Shown here one piece after another: positions 48,527-59,700 of a DNA stretch of 64,000 nucleotides; the stretch's first letter is position 1; each line of letters begins with the position of its first letter. The translations under genes were made by a program, and so were the position numbers. Source of the DNA: Macropodus opercularis. Taxonomy: Eukaryota > Chordata > Actinopteri > Anabantiformes > Osphronemidae. The notes under the pieces are model-generated. The model did not search any database and was not told the origin of the DNA. It was given only the letters and a program-made list of their open reading frames with translations. Where the stretch lies: assembly GCA_030770545.1 (NCBI GenBank), contig JAUCMP010000030.1:3511001-3575000 (forward strand). Reading direction: 5' to 3'.

Positions 48527-49580
48527 TTGTTTAAATTATATCAAATCCTGGATGTCCCATAACTTTCTACAACTGAATTCAGATCAAACTGAGGTTATTA
48601 TAATTGGTGCTAAAACCACAGAGACTCATTATTGAATCAGGTTGTTTCTCTGGATGACATAACGTTAGCTTCAAGTTCTACTGTCGGAACCTTGGTGTCA
48701 TTGTTGACCCAGTTCTCTCCTTTACACCATATATTAAAGAAATCTCTAGAACCTCCTACTTCCACCTGAGGAATGTTGCTAAAATGAGGAGCATCCTCTC
48801 ACAGAGTGATGCTGAAACATGAATCCCTGCATTAGTTCCTCCAGGCTGGACGACTGTGTCTCCCTGCTCATAGTTTGAACCAGTGACTCTTTAAAAAGCC
48901 TCCAGTTAATTCAAATGCTGCAGCCAGAGTCTGACTGGACTCAGGAAGAGACGTCACATTTCTCCTACATTAGCTTCTCTGTCCTGTCAAATCTAGGATA
49001 GAATTAAATTCTTCTCCTCACCTACAAAGCTCTTCATAATAAAGCTCCATCTTGTCTTAGACCTCATGGCTCCTTCTGCTCCAACAGAACCTTGCTTCTC
49101 AGAGCTGGTCTACTGGTGGTTCCTAGAGTTTCTACCTGTAGAACGGGAGGCAGAGCCTTTAGCTCCAAGCTCCTCTATGTGGAACCAGCTTCCAGTTCAG
49201 GTTCTAGCAGCAGACGCCCTCTCTGCTTTAAAACTAGGCTGAAACCTTCCTTTGTGACAAAGCTGATGGTTCCAGATGGTTCTGGTTCCTCTGATCCATC
49301 TCTTAGTTCAGCTGCTACAGGCTTAGATGCTGGAACCTCCTTCATTCACTGAGCTCCTCTGGTTTTCTATCTATTCCATCCACTAACATGCCTCCATGTC
49401 CACATGTGACTAACTTTGTCTCTGTTCTCTCCTAGTTGTGTTTCTCTCTTTCTGTCTCTATTCTCATCTCCAGGTATCGTCAGACTCAGAGTCGTGTGTA
49501 CTTGGTACTTGTAAAGTACCTTGAGATAACTGCTGTTGTGAATTGGCGCTATAGAAATAAGGTTGAATTGAATTGAATTG
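48527..49580 (+). mobile_element. L2/Rex1-like LINE 3' fragment inserted in the satellite (copy C)
   Basis: Encodes, before frame breaks, WMSHNFLQLNSDQTEVIIIG (48549-48608), a typical C-terminal reverse transcriptase region of L2/Rex1-type elements. LLVVPRVSTCRTGGRAFSS follows later in another frame. It ends with 'cttgagataactgctgttgt' and a (TTGAA)n tail at 49561-49580, the usual 3' end. Satellite units flank it on both sides, so it probably inserted into the array. It is defective. Confidence 0.85.
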
Positions 49581-49990
49581 TAGGTTAACTGAGAAAGTTA
49601 TCTGTAGTATGAGGCATTCAGGGACAGTACAGAGAATAGGATATCTGTGATATGGGGCATTCAGGGATAGTACTGAGTGTAGGTTAACTGTGTTACGAGG
49701 CATTCATGGGTAGTACTGAGTGTAGGTTATACGTAGTATGAGGCATTCAGGGAAAGTACTGAGTGTAGGATATCTGTGATATGAGGCATTCATAGATAGT
49801 ACTGAGCGTAGGATATTTATGACATGAGGCATTCAGGGATAGTACAGAGCGTAGGATATCTGTGATATGAGGCATTCATAGATAGTACTGAGCGTAGGAT
49901 ATTTATGACATGAGGCATTCAGGGATAGTACAGAGCGTAGGATATTTATGACATGAGGCATTCAGGGATAATAGTGTAGGTTATGTGTCT
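49581..49990. repeat. Satellite array continuation
   Basis: Same GAGGCATTCAGGGA units as 46549-48526, after the LINE insertion. Variants here include 'catagatagtactgag'. Confidence 0.95.
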
Positions 49991-50006
49991 TATGAGGCAT
50001 TTAGAA

Positions 50007-50107
50007 CATTCATTCAATCTACTGCTTCTTCCCCGCAGGGGTCGCTGTGCTGGAGCCTGTCCCAGCTGTCTATGGGCAAGAGGCAGGGTTCACCCTGGAC
50101 AGATCAC
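50007..50107 (+). repeat. Dispersed fish repeat fragment
   Basis: 'tcgctgtgctggagcctgtc' and 'caccctggacagatcaccag' belong to a very common interspersed repeat of fish genomes. The exact family is not assigned. Confidence 0.5.
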
Positions 50108-50224
50108 CAGTCTGAGAATCAACCCCTACTGGACGTTCTGACAAGCAGAACCAGGTCAAGTCATCGGGGACTTCAGGAGGGAGAACAGAGGTGCACATGA
50201 CCCCATCCACACCACACGGCTGAT

Positions 50225-50652
50225 GAATGTGTGTCCAGCTTCAAGTTCCTGGGGACCTACATGTCAGGTGGCCTGTACTGGACCACCAACACCTCCAGCT
50301 TAGTCAAGACGACTCACCAGCACCTCTTTATCCTCAGGACACTGACGAGGAACCACCTGTCTTCAGTCATCCTGGCGAACTTCGACCACTGTGCGCTAGA
50401 GAGCATCCTCACCAGTAGTAGAGCAGTCTGCTACAGGAACTGAACTGTTGCTGAGTGCAAGGCTTTGCAGCAGGTGGTGAGAACTGCCCAACACACCACA
50501 AAGACTCCACTTCCAGCCACTGAGACCCTTGGGAAATGCTGCATGTGTCAAGCTTGCAGCCTTCTCAAGGACTCCACTCACCCTTTAGGCTGTTTATGCA
50601 GGCGCTTTAGGAGCCTCCAGACTGAGCCAGCGTCTCTCCCACAGCCTATGTG
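50225..50652 (+). mobile_element. LINE reverse transcriptase C-terminal remnant
   Basis: Frames encode FKFLGTYMSGGLYWTTN, TRNHLSSVILANFDHCALES and, after one stop, CKALQQVVRTAQHTT. This is the end of a non-LTR reverse transcriptase (FLG...W...L...FY-CxxES...W pattern). It is interrupted by a stop after YRN and by the lack of the upstream domains. An inverted copy lies at 51681-52108. Confidence 0.75.
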
Positions 50653-50673
50653 ACGCTGTTGACCGACCAGCAT

Positions 50674-51290
50674 GCCCCAAGTTGAATCTATCTGCTGTAA
50701 GCATGTAAGCTGTAACATGCTCCTCCTGACTGATGACCTGTGTTTATTGATGTGCCTGGTTGGTCAATAATAATATGTAGCAGTAAATTATTTACATAAT
50801 AAAGCAGATGAATGAGCTTCAGTAGGAAGCAACACCTGCTGATGCAGAGGAGCTGGCAGGCGCTGGGTTCCTTAGTGCCACATCTTTGTTCGATACCACC
50901 ATCGAGTCTGTCCTGGTCCACGTCCTCTAGTTTTTGCAAACAGTAAGTCATAGTTAGTTTTCATAGTGATTGTTAGTTCCTGAAAGTGCAGCGGTTTGAG
51001 TTGCACAGTGTTTTCCCAAATTGGTATCTGTTTCTCCAGCCTAGGTTATAGTCAAGCTTTTGATCCTTTTGTTTATAAATCTTTGTAGTTCCTGCCGTAA
51101 GCAGCGTTTTTTGTTCATAGTGCTTTTGGTTTTTCAAAATTTAGTTTTTTGTGAGTTTTCTGTTGTTAAATTATATTGTTAATAAAGACCTCATCAAATT
51201 ACATCAACATTTATGTATTCACAACAACAGTCATCTTTACACAACTGTCTAGAAAACCCAACTAATCCCACATAGAGCAAAAACTCTAAA
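50674..51290. other. Left part of the inverted-duplication spacer, apparently unique
   Basis: About 0.6 kb of AT-rich sequence with no recognised gene or repeat. Confidence 0.5.
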
Positions 51291-51659
51291 CTCTCAACAA
51301 CAACAAAACAAGCAGCAACAGACTCAGGCAGGATGGTTGGACCAGCAGCTGAACACTGAAGGTACTTTACAAGTACCAAGTACACACGACTCTTAGTCTG
51401 ACGATACCTGGAGATGAGAATAGAGAGAGACAGAAAGAGAGAAACACAACTAGGAGAGAACAGAGACAAAGTTAGTCACATGTGGACATGGAGGCATGTT
51501 AGTGGATGGAATAGATAGAAAACCAGAGGAGCTCAGTGAATGAAGGAGGTTCCTATTTTCCTTCTTCACAGGTTGTGTGGTGCTTTATGGTCAGTGTTGC
51601 ACCAGCTTGCTGGGAGGTTCTGTCTAAGCTTTTTGTTTGGCTATGGTTATGTTTTACAT
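51291..51659 (-). repeat. Inverted copy of 44696-45034
   Basis: Right part of the spacer. Coordinates mirror 44696-45034 (sum 96355). It ends exactly one base before the right arm begins at 51660. Confidence 0.85.
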
Positions 51660-51680
51660 ATGCTGGTCGGTCAACAGGGT

Positions 51681-52108
51681 CACATAGGCTGTGGGAGAGA
51701 CGCTGGCTCAGTCTGGAGGCTCCTAAAGCGCCTGCATAAACAGCCTAAAGGGTGAGTGGAGTCCTTGAGAAGGCTGCAAGCTTGACACATGCAGCATTTC
51801 CCAAGGGTCTCAGTGGCTGGAAGTGGAGTCTTTGTGGTGTGTTGGGCAGTTCTCACCACCTGCTGCAAAGCCTTGCACTCAGCAACAGTTCAGTTCCTGT
51901 AGCAGACTGCTCTACTACTGGTGAGGATGCTCTCTAGCGCACAGTGGTCGAAGTTCGCCAGGATGACTGAAGACAGGTGGTTCCTCGTCAGTGTCCTGAG
52001 GATAAAGAGGTGCTGGTGAGTCGTCTTGACTAAGCTGGAGGTGTTGGTGGTCCAGTACAGGCCACCTGACATGTAGGTCCCCAGGAACTTGAAGCTGGAC
52101 ACACATTC
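51681..52108 (-). mobile_element. LINE reverse transcriptase remnant (inverted copy)
   Basis: Mirror copy of 50225-50652, encoding the same FKFLGTYMSGG and LQQVVRTAQ stretches with the same stop. It is not an independent insertion. Confidence 0.75.
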
Positions 52109-52339
52109 ATCAGCCGTGTGGTGTGGATGGGGTCATGTGCACCTCTGTTCTCCCTCCTGAAGTCCCCGATGACTTGACCTGGTTCTGCTTGTCAGAACGT
52201 CCAGTAGGGGTTGATTCTCAGACTGGTGATCTGTCCAGGGTGAACCCTGCCTCTTGCCCATAGACAGCTGGGACAGGCTCCAGCACAGCGACCCCTGCGG
52301 GGAAGAAGCAGTAGAATGAATGAATGTTCTAAATGCCTC

Positions 52340-52808
52340 ATAAGACACATAACCTACACTATTATCCCTGAATGCCTCATGTCATAAATATCCTACGCTC
52401 TGTACTATCCCTTAATGCCTCATGTCATAAATATCCTACGCTCAGTACTATCTATGAATGCCTCATATCACAGATATCCTACACTCAGTACTATCCCTGA
52501 ATGCCTCGTGACACAGTTAACCTACGCTCATTACTATTCCTGAATGCCTCATATAACAGATATCCTACACTCAGTACTATCCCTGAATGCCTCATACTAC
52601 AGATAACTTTCTCAGTTAACCTACACTCAGTACTTTCCCTGAATGCCTCATACTACGTATAACCTACACTCAGTACTACCCATGAATGCCTCGTAACACA
52701 GTTAACCTACACTCAGTACTATCCCTGAATGCCCCATATCACAGATATCCTATTCTCTGTACTGTCCCTGAATGCCTCATACTACAGATAACTTTCTCAG
52801 TTAACCTA
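52340..52808. repeat. Satellite units in inverted orientation
   Basis: Reverse-complement units (TCCCTGAATGCCTC) of the array at 49581-49990, inside the right arm. Confidence 0.95.
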
Positions 52809-53083
52809 CAATTCAATTCAATTCAACCTTATTTCTATAGCGCCAATTCACAACAGCAGTTATCTCAAGGTACTTTACAAGTACCAAGTACACACGACTC
52901 TGAGTCTGACGATACCTGGAGATGAGAATAGAGAGAGACAGAAAGAGAGAAACACAACTAGGAGAGAACAGAGACAAAGTTAGTCACATGTGGACATGGA
53001 GGCATGTTAGTGGATGGAATAGATAGAAAACCAGAGGAGCTCAGTGAATGAAGGAGGTTCCAGCATCTAAGCCTGTAGCAGCT
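52809..53083 (-). mobile_element. LINE copy C 3' end (inverted copy)
   Basis: 'acaattcaattcaattcaac' followed by 'cttatttctatagcgccaat' is the reverse complement of the copy C tail. It is part of the right arm. Confidence 0.85.
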
Positions 53084-53479
53084 TGACTAACGATATATTC
53101 ACAATACAATTCCATACCCCCACAAAAGATCACTGACGTGTACTTTTACAGGTACAGTCACACTCTAATTGCTCTACCTTTACCTCAGTAAAAGCCAGCT
53201 GCAGTTTTAGAAACAGCAGGAGAAGCTCTAGAAATAAAGAACTGGGAGCAGAACTATCAACTGGTCCCACTGCTGCTCACACAAGACTCACGAAGACAGA
53301 CCCTCATTTCAGTGTAGTAAAAGAAGTGTTGACCTAAGCTTGAAGTTCTAAGCACAGTTCGTTTCAAAACACATTAAGCAAAGCTGATCAGTGAGCATTT
53401 ATATCTAATAAACGGCCTTTGTTTATGGCAGCCGTTGGTTATTTGGAATAATAGTAACATCAAACCTGATCCCAGGCAT
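53084..53479. other. Intergenic, no gene recognised
   Basis: Between the inverted duplication and the etnk2 promoter. Nothing distinctive. Confidence 0.5.
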
Positions 53480-53790
53480 CTAAGGCTTTTTGGGATTCGG
53501 CCACAGTCGGGCCCGTTCGGAGACAATCGGAAAAGATGGGCGTGCTTGGCCGCGGTGCGTCTCAGTCGCTGGTACAATCGGATGATCCCAGGTGGGCGGA
53601 GCCAAGGAGGAGGAAATGGTACAGTTGGCTGGCGACGAGCATCTTGAACCGGCAGTTTCATCCCACGTCTCATCAGTGGAGCTGCAGCTACCGAGGGAAG
53701 TATCAGCGTCAGTCATTCATCAGACTCACCGACGTGTAGCCGCACTTTCCAGAAGTATCCGCTAAGGCGCTGGGAGACTAACGTGTCGGG
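53480..53790 (+). promoter_or_regulatory. etnk2: CpG-rich putative promoter and 5' UTR of etnk2
   Basis: CpG-rich stretch directly before the etnk2 start, with a GC box embedded in 'ggtgggcggagccaagg' near 53591. No TATA box is seen. This is typical of a broadly expressed vertebrate gene. Confidence 0.5.
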
Positions 53791-56700
53791 ATGGAGACGC
53801 AGATACATGTGCCCGTGGGCTCGCCGCTCATCAGAAAAATCCCCATCTTCGTGGACGAACACAACGTGACGGAGGGGGCGTTGAAGCTCATTAAAGAGCT
53901 GAGACCGGCGTGGGACAGCGGACGCGTCAAGACCAAGGTGACGGCAGCCGGGGTTAGCAGTGGGTATGCTAGGCTAGGCTGGGCGTTACAGCATCACCAG
54001 GCTCCTCGGCTAACCTAGCTTAACCCGCGGCGACGGAACGTGCGGCGCTAGCTTAATAATGAATGAAGCCGGCTACAATTTGACACTGGGCTCCAGCAAA
54101 ATGATATGGAAAGGGAACCCAAGCTGTCAGCGGCGAACCAGGGCCAAACTGGTGCCAGTGAGTTAGCGGGTTAGCTAGCTGAAGCGCTTGGTCTGCGTTC
54201 ACCAGCGGGTGACGTGACGCACCTCATCGTTACCTGTCTCGGTGTAGCAGTGGCGGTGAGAGCTGAGGTGGAGTCCAGCGCTGACTGGCTCTGCTGCTCT
54301 AAACCCGGAGGGGAACCGGTCGGTACGTCGATATCAAAACGAAACTATTTTCATGTATAGTCCACTATAAAAGCAACACAGTCACTGCAAATGCATTGTT
54401 TTGGTGGATTGACGTTTCACCAGCGACGTGATATGTACAGTATGTAGCGCATTTCAAGTCAAGAGCACACGTGATGTAAGCGATGATGACTGGAAGCCTG
54501 ACTCACAGTGAAGGTCAAAGGGCATCCTCAGCTCTGGGTGGTGTGACGGAAACACCGCTGTGTAGGTGTGTGGCTCATTCTTCTGCTGTGGCTTTAATGT
54601 GCGTTTAATGGTGCGGAGCGGTTTCACTGGCCTCGTGTTCCTGCCGGACGCCTCCGGTCCCGTGTTGCATCGTTGATCTGGTCGCGGCTGTGACATACAC
54701 TGTGAACTGTTGTTTCCCCTCTGCTTGACAAACACATCGAAAACAGAATCTAGCAAGTACATTTAACGAGGAAACCCAGTTGTTGAACACGTCAGTCTAT
54801 GTGTACACATTTACTCCTTTTTGTCGTTACCTTACTTGACTCCACTCTTGTCTGTGTGTTTACATGCACACTGGTGATAATACATGTGATGTCTGCCTGG
54901 TAAACACTGACCAGTCAGTGACAGTGGGCATGAGAGAAACTGGAACCAAATGGCCGCACACCTGTATGTGTGAAACACGTCTGTCTGACTTTTTTTGATT
55001 CTGCATTAGATGATGACAATGAATAATGTACTGTAGAAACTACAACCCCTTTAATTAATGGCTGCTTGGCTGTTTCATTGCAGGGTTGTGGGGTCAGGGC
55101 TCAGTTAAATAACCATTTTGTTAATAGAGGACACATGCTGGCAGCTGAAGAACACCCCCAGCATGTCAGGGTATCTGTACCAGTCTGAGCCACCTGATTG
55201 GACGATGCTTCACTGTGCAGATAAACCACGGCCTGACCTACGACTCTGTATTAGAAGAGGTTTGATAATCTGTTTCGGATACAGCCAAAGTGATGAGATC
55301 AGGTGTGGCCAGTTTGCCCAGAGGTGGACTGTCTCAGAATACTTTTGTTTCGCAGATATTTCAGGTGTTTTTCCAAAACCAGTGGTATAGTAAGTGTACA
55401 TTGAAGTGCAGCTGGTTTATTTACAACCAAGTAAAATGTCCAACAAAGTGAAGTGGTCTCAGTACTTTCTAAAGCTTATTGGAGCTCTGTAAAGCAGGAA
55501 TTCTCTCTACTCTAGACAACGTCAGAAATCTCACTACTGTCCTCTTTAAACCAATACTGTATATTGTGAAAAAATGCTTCAACTTATCTCAGGAAGCCAA
55601 TTCAGAAATAATGTTTGCTTTATAATTTTGCTCATTAACAGTCACATTACATAGAGGAAATGTGATTCTGTGATTAAATAGAGGAGTCAATTTACAAGGA
55701 AATTAAATAAATGTGTGTTCAGAGAAATGCAAAATTGGGAACAAAAGTAAAAGAATTTAACAAACGAAGGGAAAGTGTTTAGTTAATGCTGGCCATGAGG
55801 AAATGTGTCCATACATACACACAGTGTTATGTTTTGATGTGGGAAATGCGTATATTACATGTACAGGCTGTAATTGCTTTCTCATAAAAGGTCATTTCCA
55901 GTCTCACACTGCGTGGGCTGAATTCAGCTGTGGCAAATGTGTTTACATCCTGCTGGGTAAATCTCTCTGGAGGTGACACCCCACCCACTCACACACCTGC
56001 AGCCAAGAACATGACAGTGTTTACCTCACCTCCTAAAGGCCAGACCGGCAGCGGCCATCACCCAACGCAGGCTTTGTTCCAACGGGGGGCTTTTGTCCTC
56101 GAACTGCGAGTGGCACGCTACAGCTGCACGACCAGCACAGGGGTCACTGAGCAGGTCACAGCTGGTGCAGGTCTGGGGAAACGGTGAGGGTAAATAAAAA
56201 GTACTGTTGTTGGACCTGGGAAGGATGTCCCAGAGCAGCATGGCCGTTGTTTAGATGAGAGTGGGAAGAACAGGAGGGTTGACAGAAACACCTCATTAGC
56301 AGCAGCACCTGAACAGGAAGACGTGAATACACAAACCATTTCCAGTCGCCACACACACAGAGTCCTTGGAACCGGCAGAGCGTGCCAGCAGCTACACAGC
56401 AGCCGTGTAGTTTTCTGCTCCAGGCCACGCAGCCCGGCCATTGTAGACCCATTGATGTTAAAATAGTGGCCTTGTTATTGTCCCGTCAGGCTGCATGTGG
56501 CTGAATGTTTACCTCTGTTCGAGTGCGTGCTTGTCATTGCCAGTCTATGAATTGACCAGCGGTCTTAACGGTGCATTGTGTGGCGTGTAGAAGGGATCAG
56601 TCATGTGGTAGCAAAGGCGTGTGTACGGCCATAACAGGGATGCCTGCGTGCCCATCTGTGTGGCCAGCCACGTGTGGAATGCCAGCTATGTGTGAGTGAG

Positions 56701-59700
56701 CGTCTAGGCTGGGGGATATATGCATGTTGTCATGGTGTTCAGTGCAGAGGGTGGATGGATGGAGTGTTTGCACTGAAGCGATGAGCTGCCACTTTTTGCT
56801 TATTGTTCATGTTCGGAGCGCTGGTGGACTTCACCTGTTGCACCACTGACACCGACACCACACTGCAGAGCTCTGTACGAGGTTGTTTTGAGGTGACCTG
56901 CCGGGAGTTTTAGAGCACTTTGCTGAGACATGAACACATTTTCAACAGCTAGATTGATTAAAATACAGTCGTGCTTCCTAACAAAGCAGATACGTGTCAC
57001 ATGCGTTTGGTTTAGACGAGGTGGAGGCTAATCTGTTTTGCTTTCTTTATTGAATGATAACGCGACATGTAGGGTTGGCTGCCGACTTTGTTCTGAACTG
57101 GAACCACTCAAAGATGCGCCTGTCATTTAATTCAAATGAGTCTAGTTACATGATGCGTTTCTGTTGAATAGAGCTTTAAGTCCCACATGCACTGAACTGA
57201 TTATAAGCAACATATGAAGAATTCGCGGCTTGAGTCCAGGCTCTGTGTCTGTGTGTGAGCTTACAGGACTGCGTCTCCTCATTTTTGCAGCTCTTCACTG
57301 ATGGAACCACCAACAAGCTGGTTGGCTGCTACATGGAGGACAGCCCAGAGGATGTGGTCCTAGTGCGAGTGTATGGCAACAGGACTGAGCTGATTGTGGA
57401 CAGAGACAACGAACTCAAAAGCTTTCAGGTAGTGTGATTGTGCACGCTGTCCTCTGCAGTGCCTCTGCATGGGTTCACCTATCTATCATGTGTTACTTCC
57501 AGGTGCTGCATGCTAACGGCTGTGCCCCTCGTCTCTACTGCACCTTTCTCAATGGCATCTGCTATGAGTTCATGCAAGGGGATGCCCTTGGGACACAGGA
57601 CGTCCGGGATCCTTCTCTGATCAGGTAAAGAACTGCCACACGAACACTTAGGTAGCAACTATAGTTGTAACATTATTCATTTTTGTGTGTCTCTCACAGA
57701 CTCATAGCCAGGGAGATGGCTCGTATCCATGCCATCCATGCACACAATGGCTGCATCCCCAAACCAAACCTCTGGATCAAGATGCGACAGTACTTCTCCC
57801 TCGTGGCCACAGAGTTCACTGAGCAAGCCTCCAACATCAGGTGAAACTTGGATGGTGCTTGTGCTTGCTAGGCTTGGATGCTGGTATTGGAACCATCAAG
57901 AATCGTAGAAAGAAACGTATTTCAGTTTTGCCTATCTGTTCCAAAATGCAAAAGTAGTCCTGTGCATTTGTGTAGATACAGTGTAGCGTGCAAGGCTGGC
58001 GCTGCGATGGTGTGGGAAACACTGAGCGCCGTGAACAGTCATGTTTGGCTTCATTTTAAGAGGGAAGCATTTGATGTCTTCCGTCCTGCTGTGTGTCACA
58101 CCTCTGTGAGGCAGGAACTAACGATGAGGAACTGACCTATAGCTAAAGATGACCCCAGAAAGCTGAGCGCTGTTACAGCGTCGGTGGTGACAGGACTGCA
58201 TCGTATCTCAGCTGTGACGATGCAAATCTCTCACAGTGCAGCCAAAACAGCCTTTGCCTTAAACAGCAGAGATCGGAGAGCATGACGAGCTCATTTCGCT
58301 TCTGTGCCAAGGGACTAAACGAGTACTTTCAGCCGTTGCCTTGTACCTGACCATGACAGTATGCTTTGATTTTCTAGGCACCACAGGTTTATTTATAGAA
58401 TGGATGTCCTGCTAGTTGAGAGGATATTCGATATTAGCAGAGACCCCTGCATCTCAGACTCTTTACAGCTTCTTCTTGATGTTTTGTACAGGAATGAGTC
58501 TGAAAAACTCTCCTTTTATTGGCATTAGCAGGTCAGGCTGGCATCAGAACATCCATGAAATGAATGCAAATATGTCCTTCCTACATTTCTTGTGTAATCC
58601 CAATCCTGATTTATGTCATAAATGGCAGATGAAGACAATCTATTTACAAATACGCACGTGACTTAGGTCATTACACAACAAATGGAGCTGACGATTGGTA
58701 CAGAATACACAACAGTACCACATGTAGTAAATATCAGCGTAATCAATACATCTATGGACTTTGAACGCATCACAAAATGTCAGCATGCAAACAGGACCTG
58801 GTTACACCTGTTTGCAGCAATAACTTCTAGCTCACTTTTCTGGTGACCTGGAGGGTTTTAGTTCATCCCTCCTCACCTGAGGGATGTTGACTGGCTTCCT
58901 TGCGTTAACTGCCCAGATCAGGTCTCTTCATAAATGAGGATGCTTTAAGTATTGAACATATATAGTTCCCACAGTTTTCACAGTAGTTAAGTTTCATTCT
59001 GTCATAATTCTTAAGCTTGTGGAAATGGAATGAGAGTCCTTGATGTCATGTAATTTATAGAGGAGTCATTGTCTGTTTTGGATTTCTTTGTCGTGCCCTT
59101 TACTGAAAGGTGAGCTGTAAGTAGGTGACAGTGGATGGACGCAGATATCTCCCACTGCAAAAGAGGCGCAAACTGTGGTTTCTAGACTCTAGTCTCTTCA
59201 CTGCCGTACTGTAAGACCACCACTAACTCGCCAGAGCGTCAAAGAAGTATTTAAATTCCTGCACATGCACTTTTTCTCCAGTTCGCTGCAGCAGCAGTGG
59301 CTCATTTCTGTCTGTAATCTACAATTACACAACTGCTGTGTAACAGGATAGAGATAAAATCTTAATCAATCTTAATGTTATAACGTAGATCTATTCAAAT
59401 AAAAAGGCTCATTAAAACAAGAATTTATGTAGGACAACTTCATCTCCTTTGGGCTTTGTGCGTTCAGATGGTTGCAGGCAGTGATGTGACTTTCTCCCAT
59501 AGCCCTGTGGTTTATGCCCTTGACTGTTATGCCAGCAAAGTGAGTTTGTTTCCTGCTGTCTGCCTTGTGTCTAATAATTATTTTCAGTTCACTACAAAGT
59601 TAAATTTGCGATTTCTCTACTTGTCTAATCTAAGAGACACCAGCCACTGCAAAATATGATTAAATAGATGTGGAAAACCTAAAATTCCACATTTAGTAAC

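Larger units (their letters stand above)
49310..50673 (+). repeat. Left arm of a large inverted duplication
   Basis: Near-identical to the reverse complement of 51660-53083. It contains the LINE copy C end, the resumed satellite (49581-49990), a common fish repeat and a second LINE fragment. Coordinates mirror about a constant sum (102333 inside, 102389 outside); the shift of 56 equals one 56-bp satellite unit. Confidence 0.93.
51660..53083 (-). repeat. Right arm of the large inverted duplication
   Basis: Reverse complement of 49310-50673 with few substitutions (for example 'gaccctgttg' versus 'gacgctgttg' at the inner end). It is about 60 bp longer, mostly one satellite unit. It ends at 53083, where identity with the left arm stops abruptly. 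Confidence 0.93.

Noticed and set aside
49464..49703. Identical 79-aa frames at 49464-49703 (-) and 52686-52925 (+)
   Set aside because: They are mirror images in the inverted duplication and translate satellite plus LINE tail; not a gene family.
46549..49990. Possible CRISPR-like array
   Set aside because: The units are contiguous variants of one satellite repeat, not identical repeats with unique spacers, and this is a vertebrate genome.
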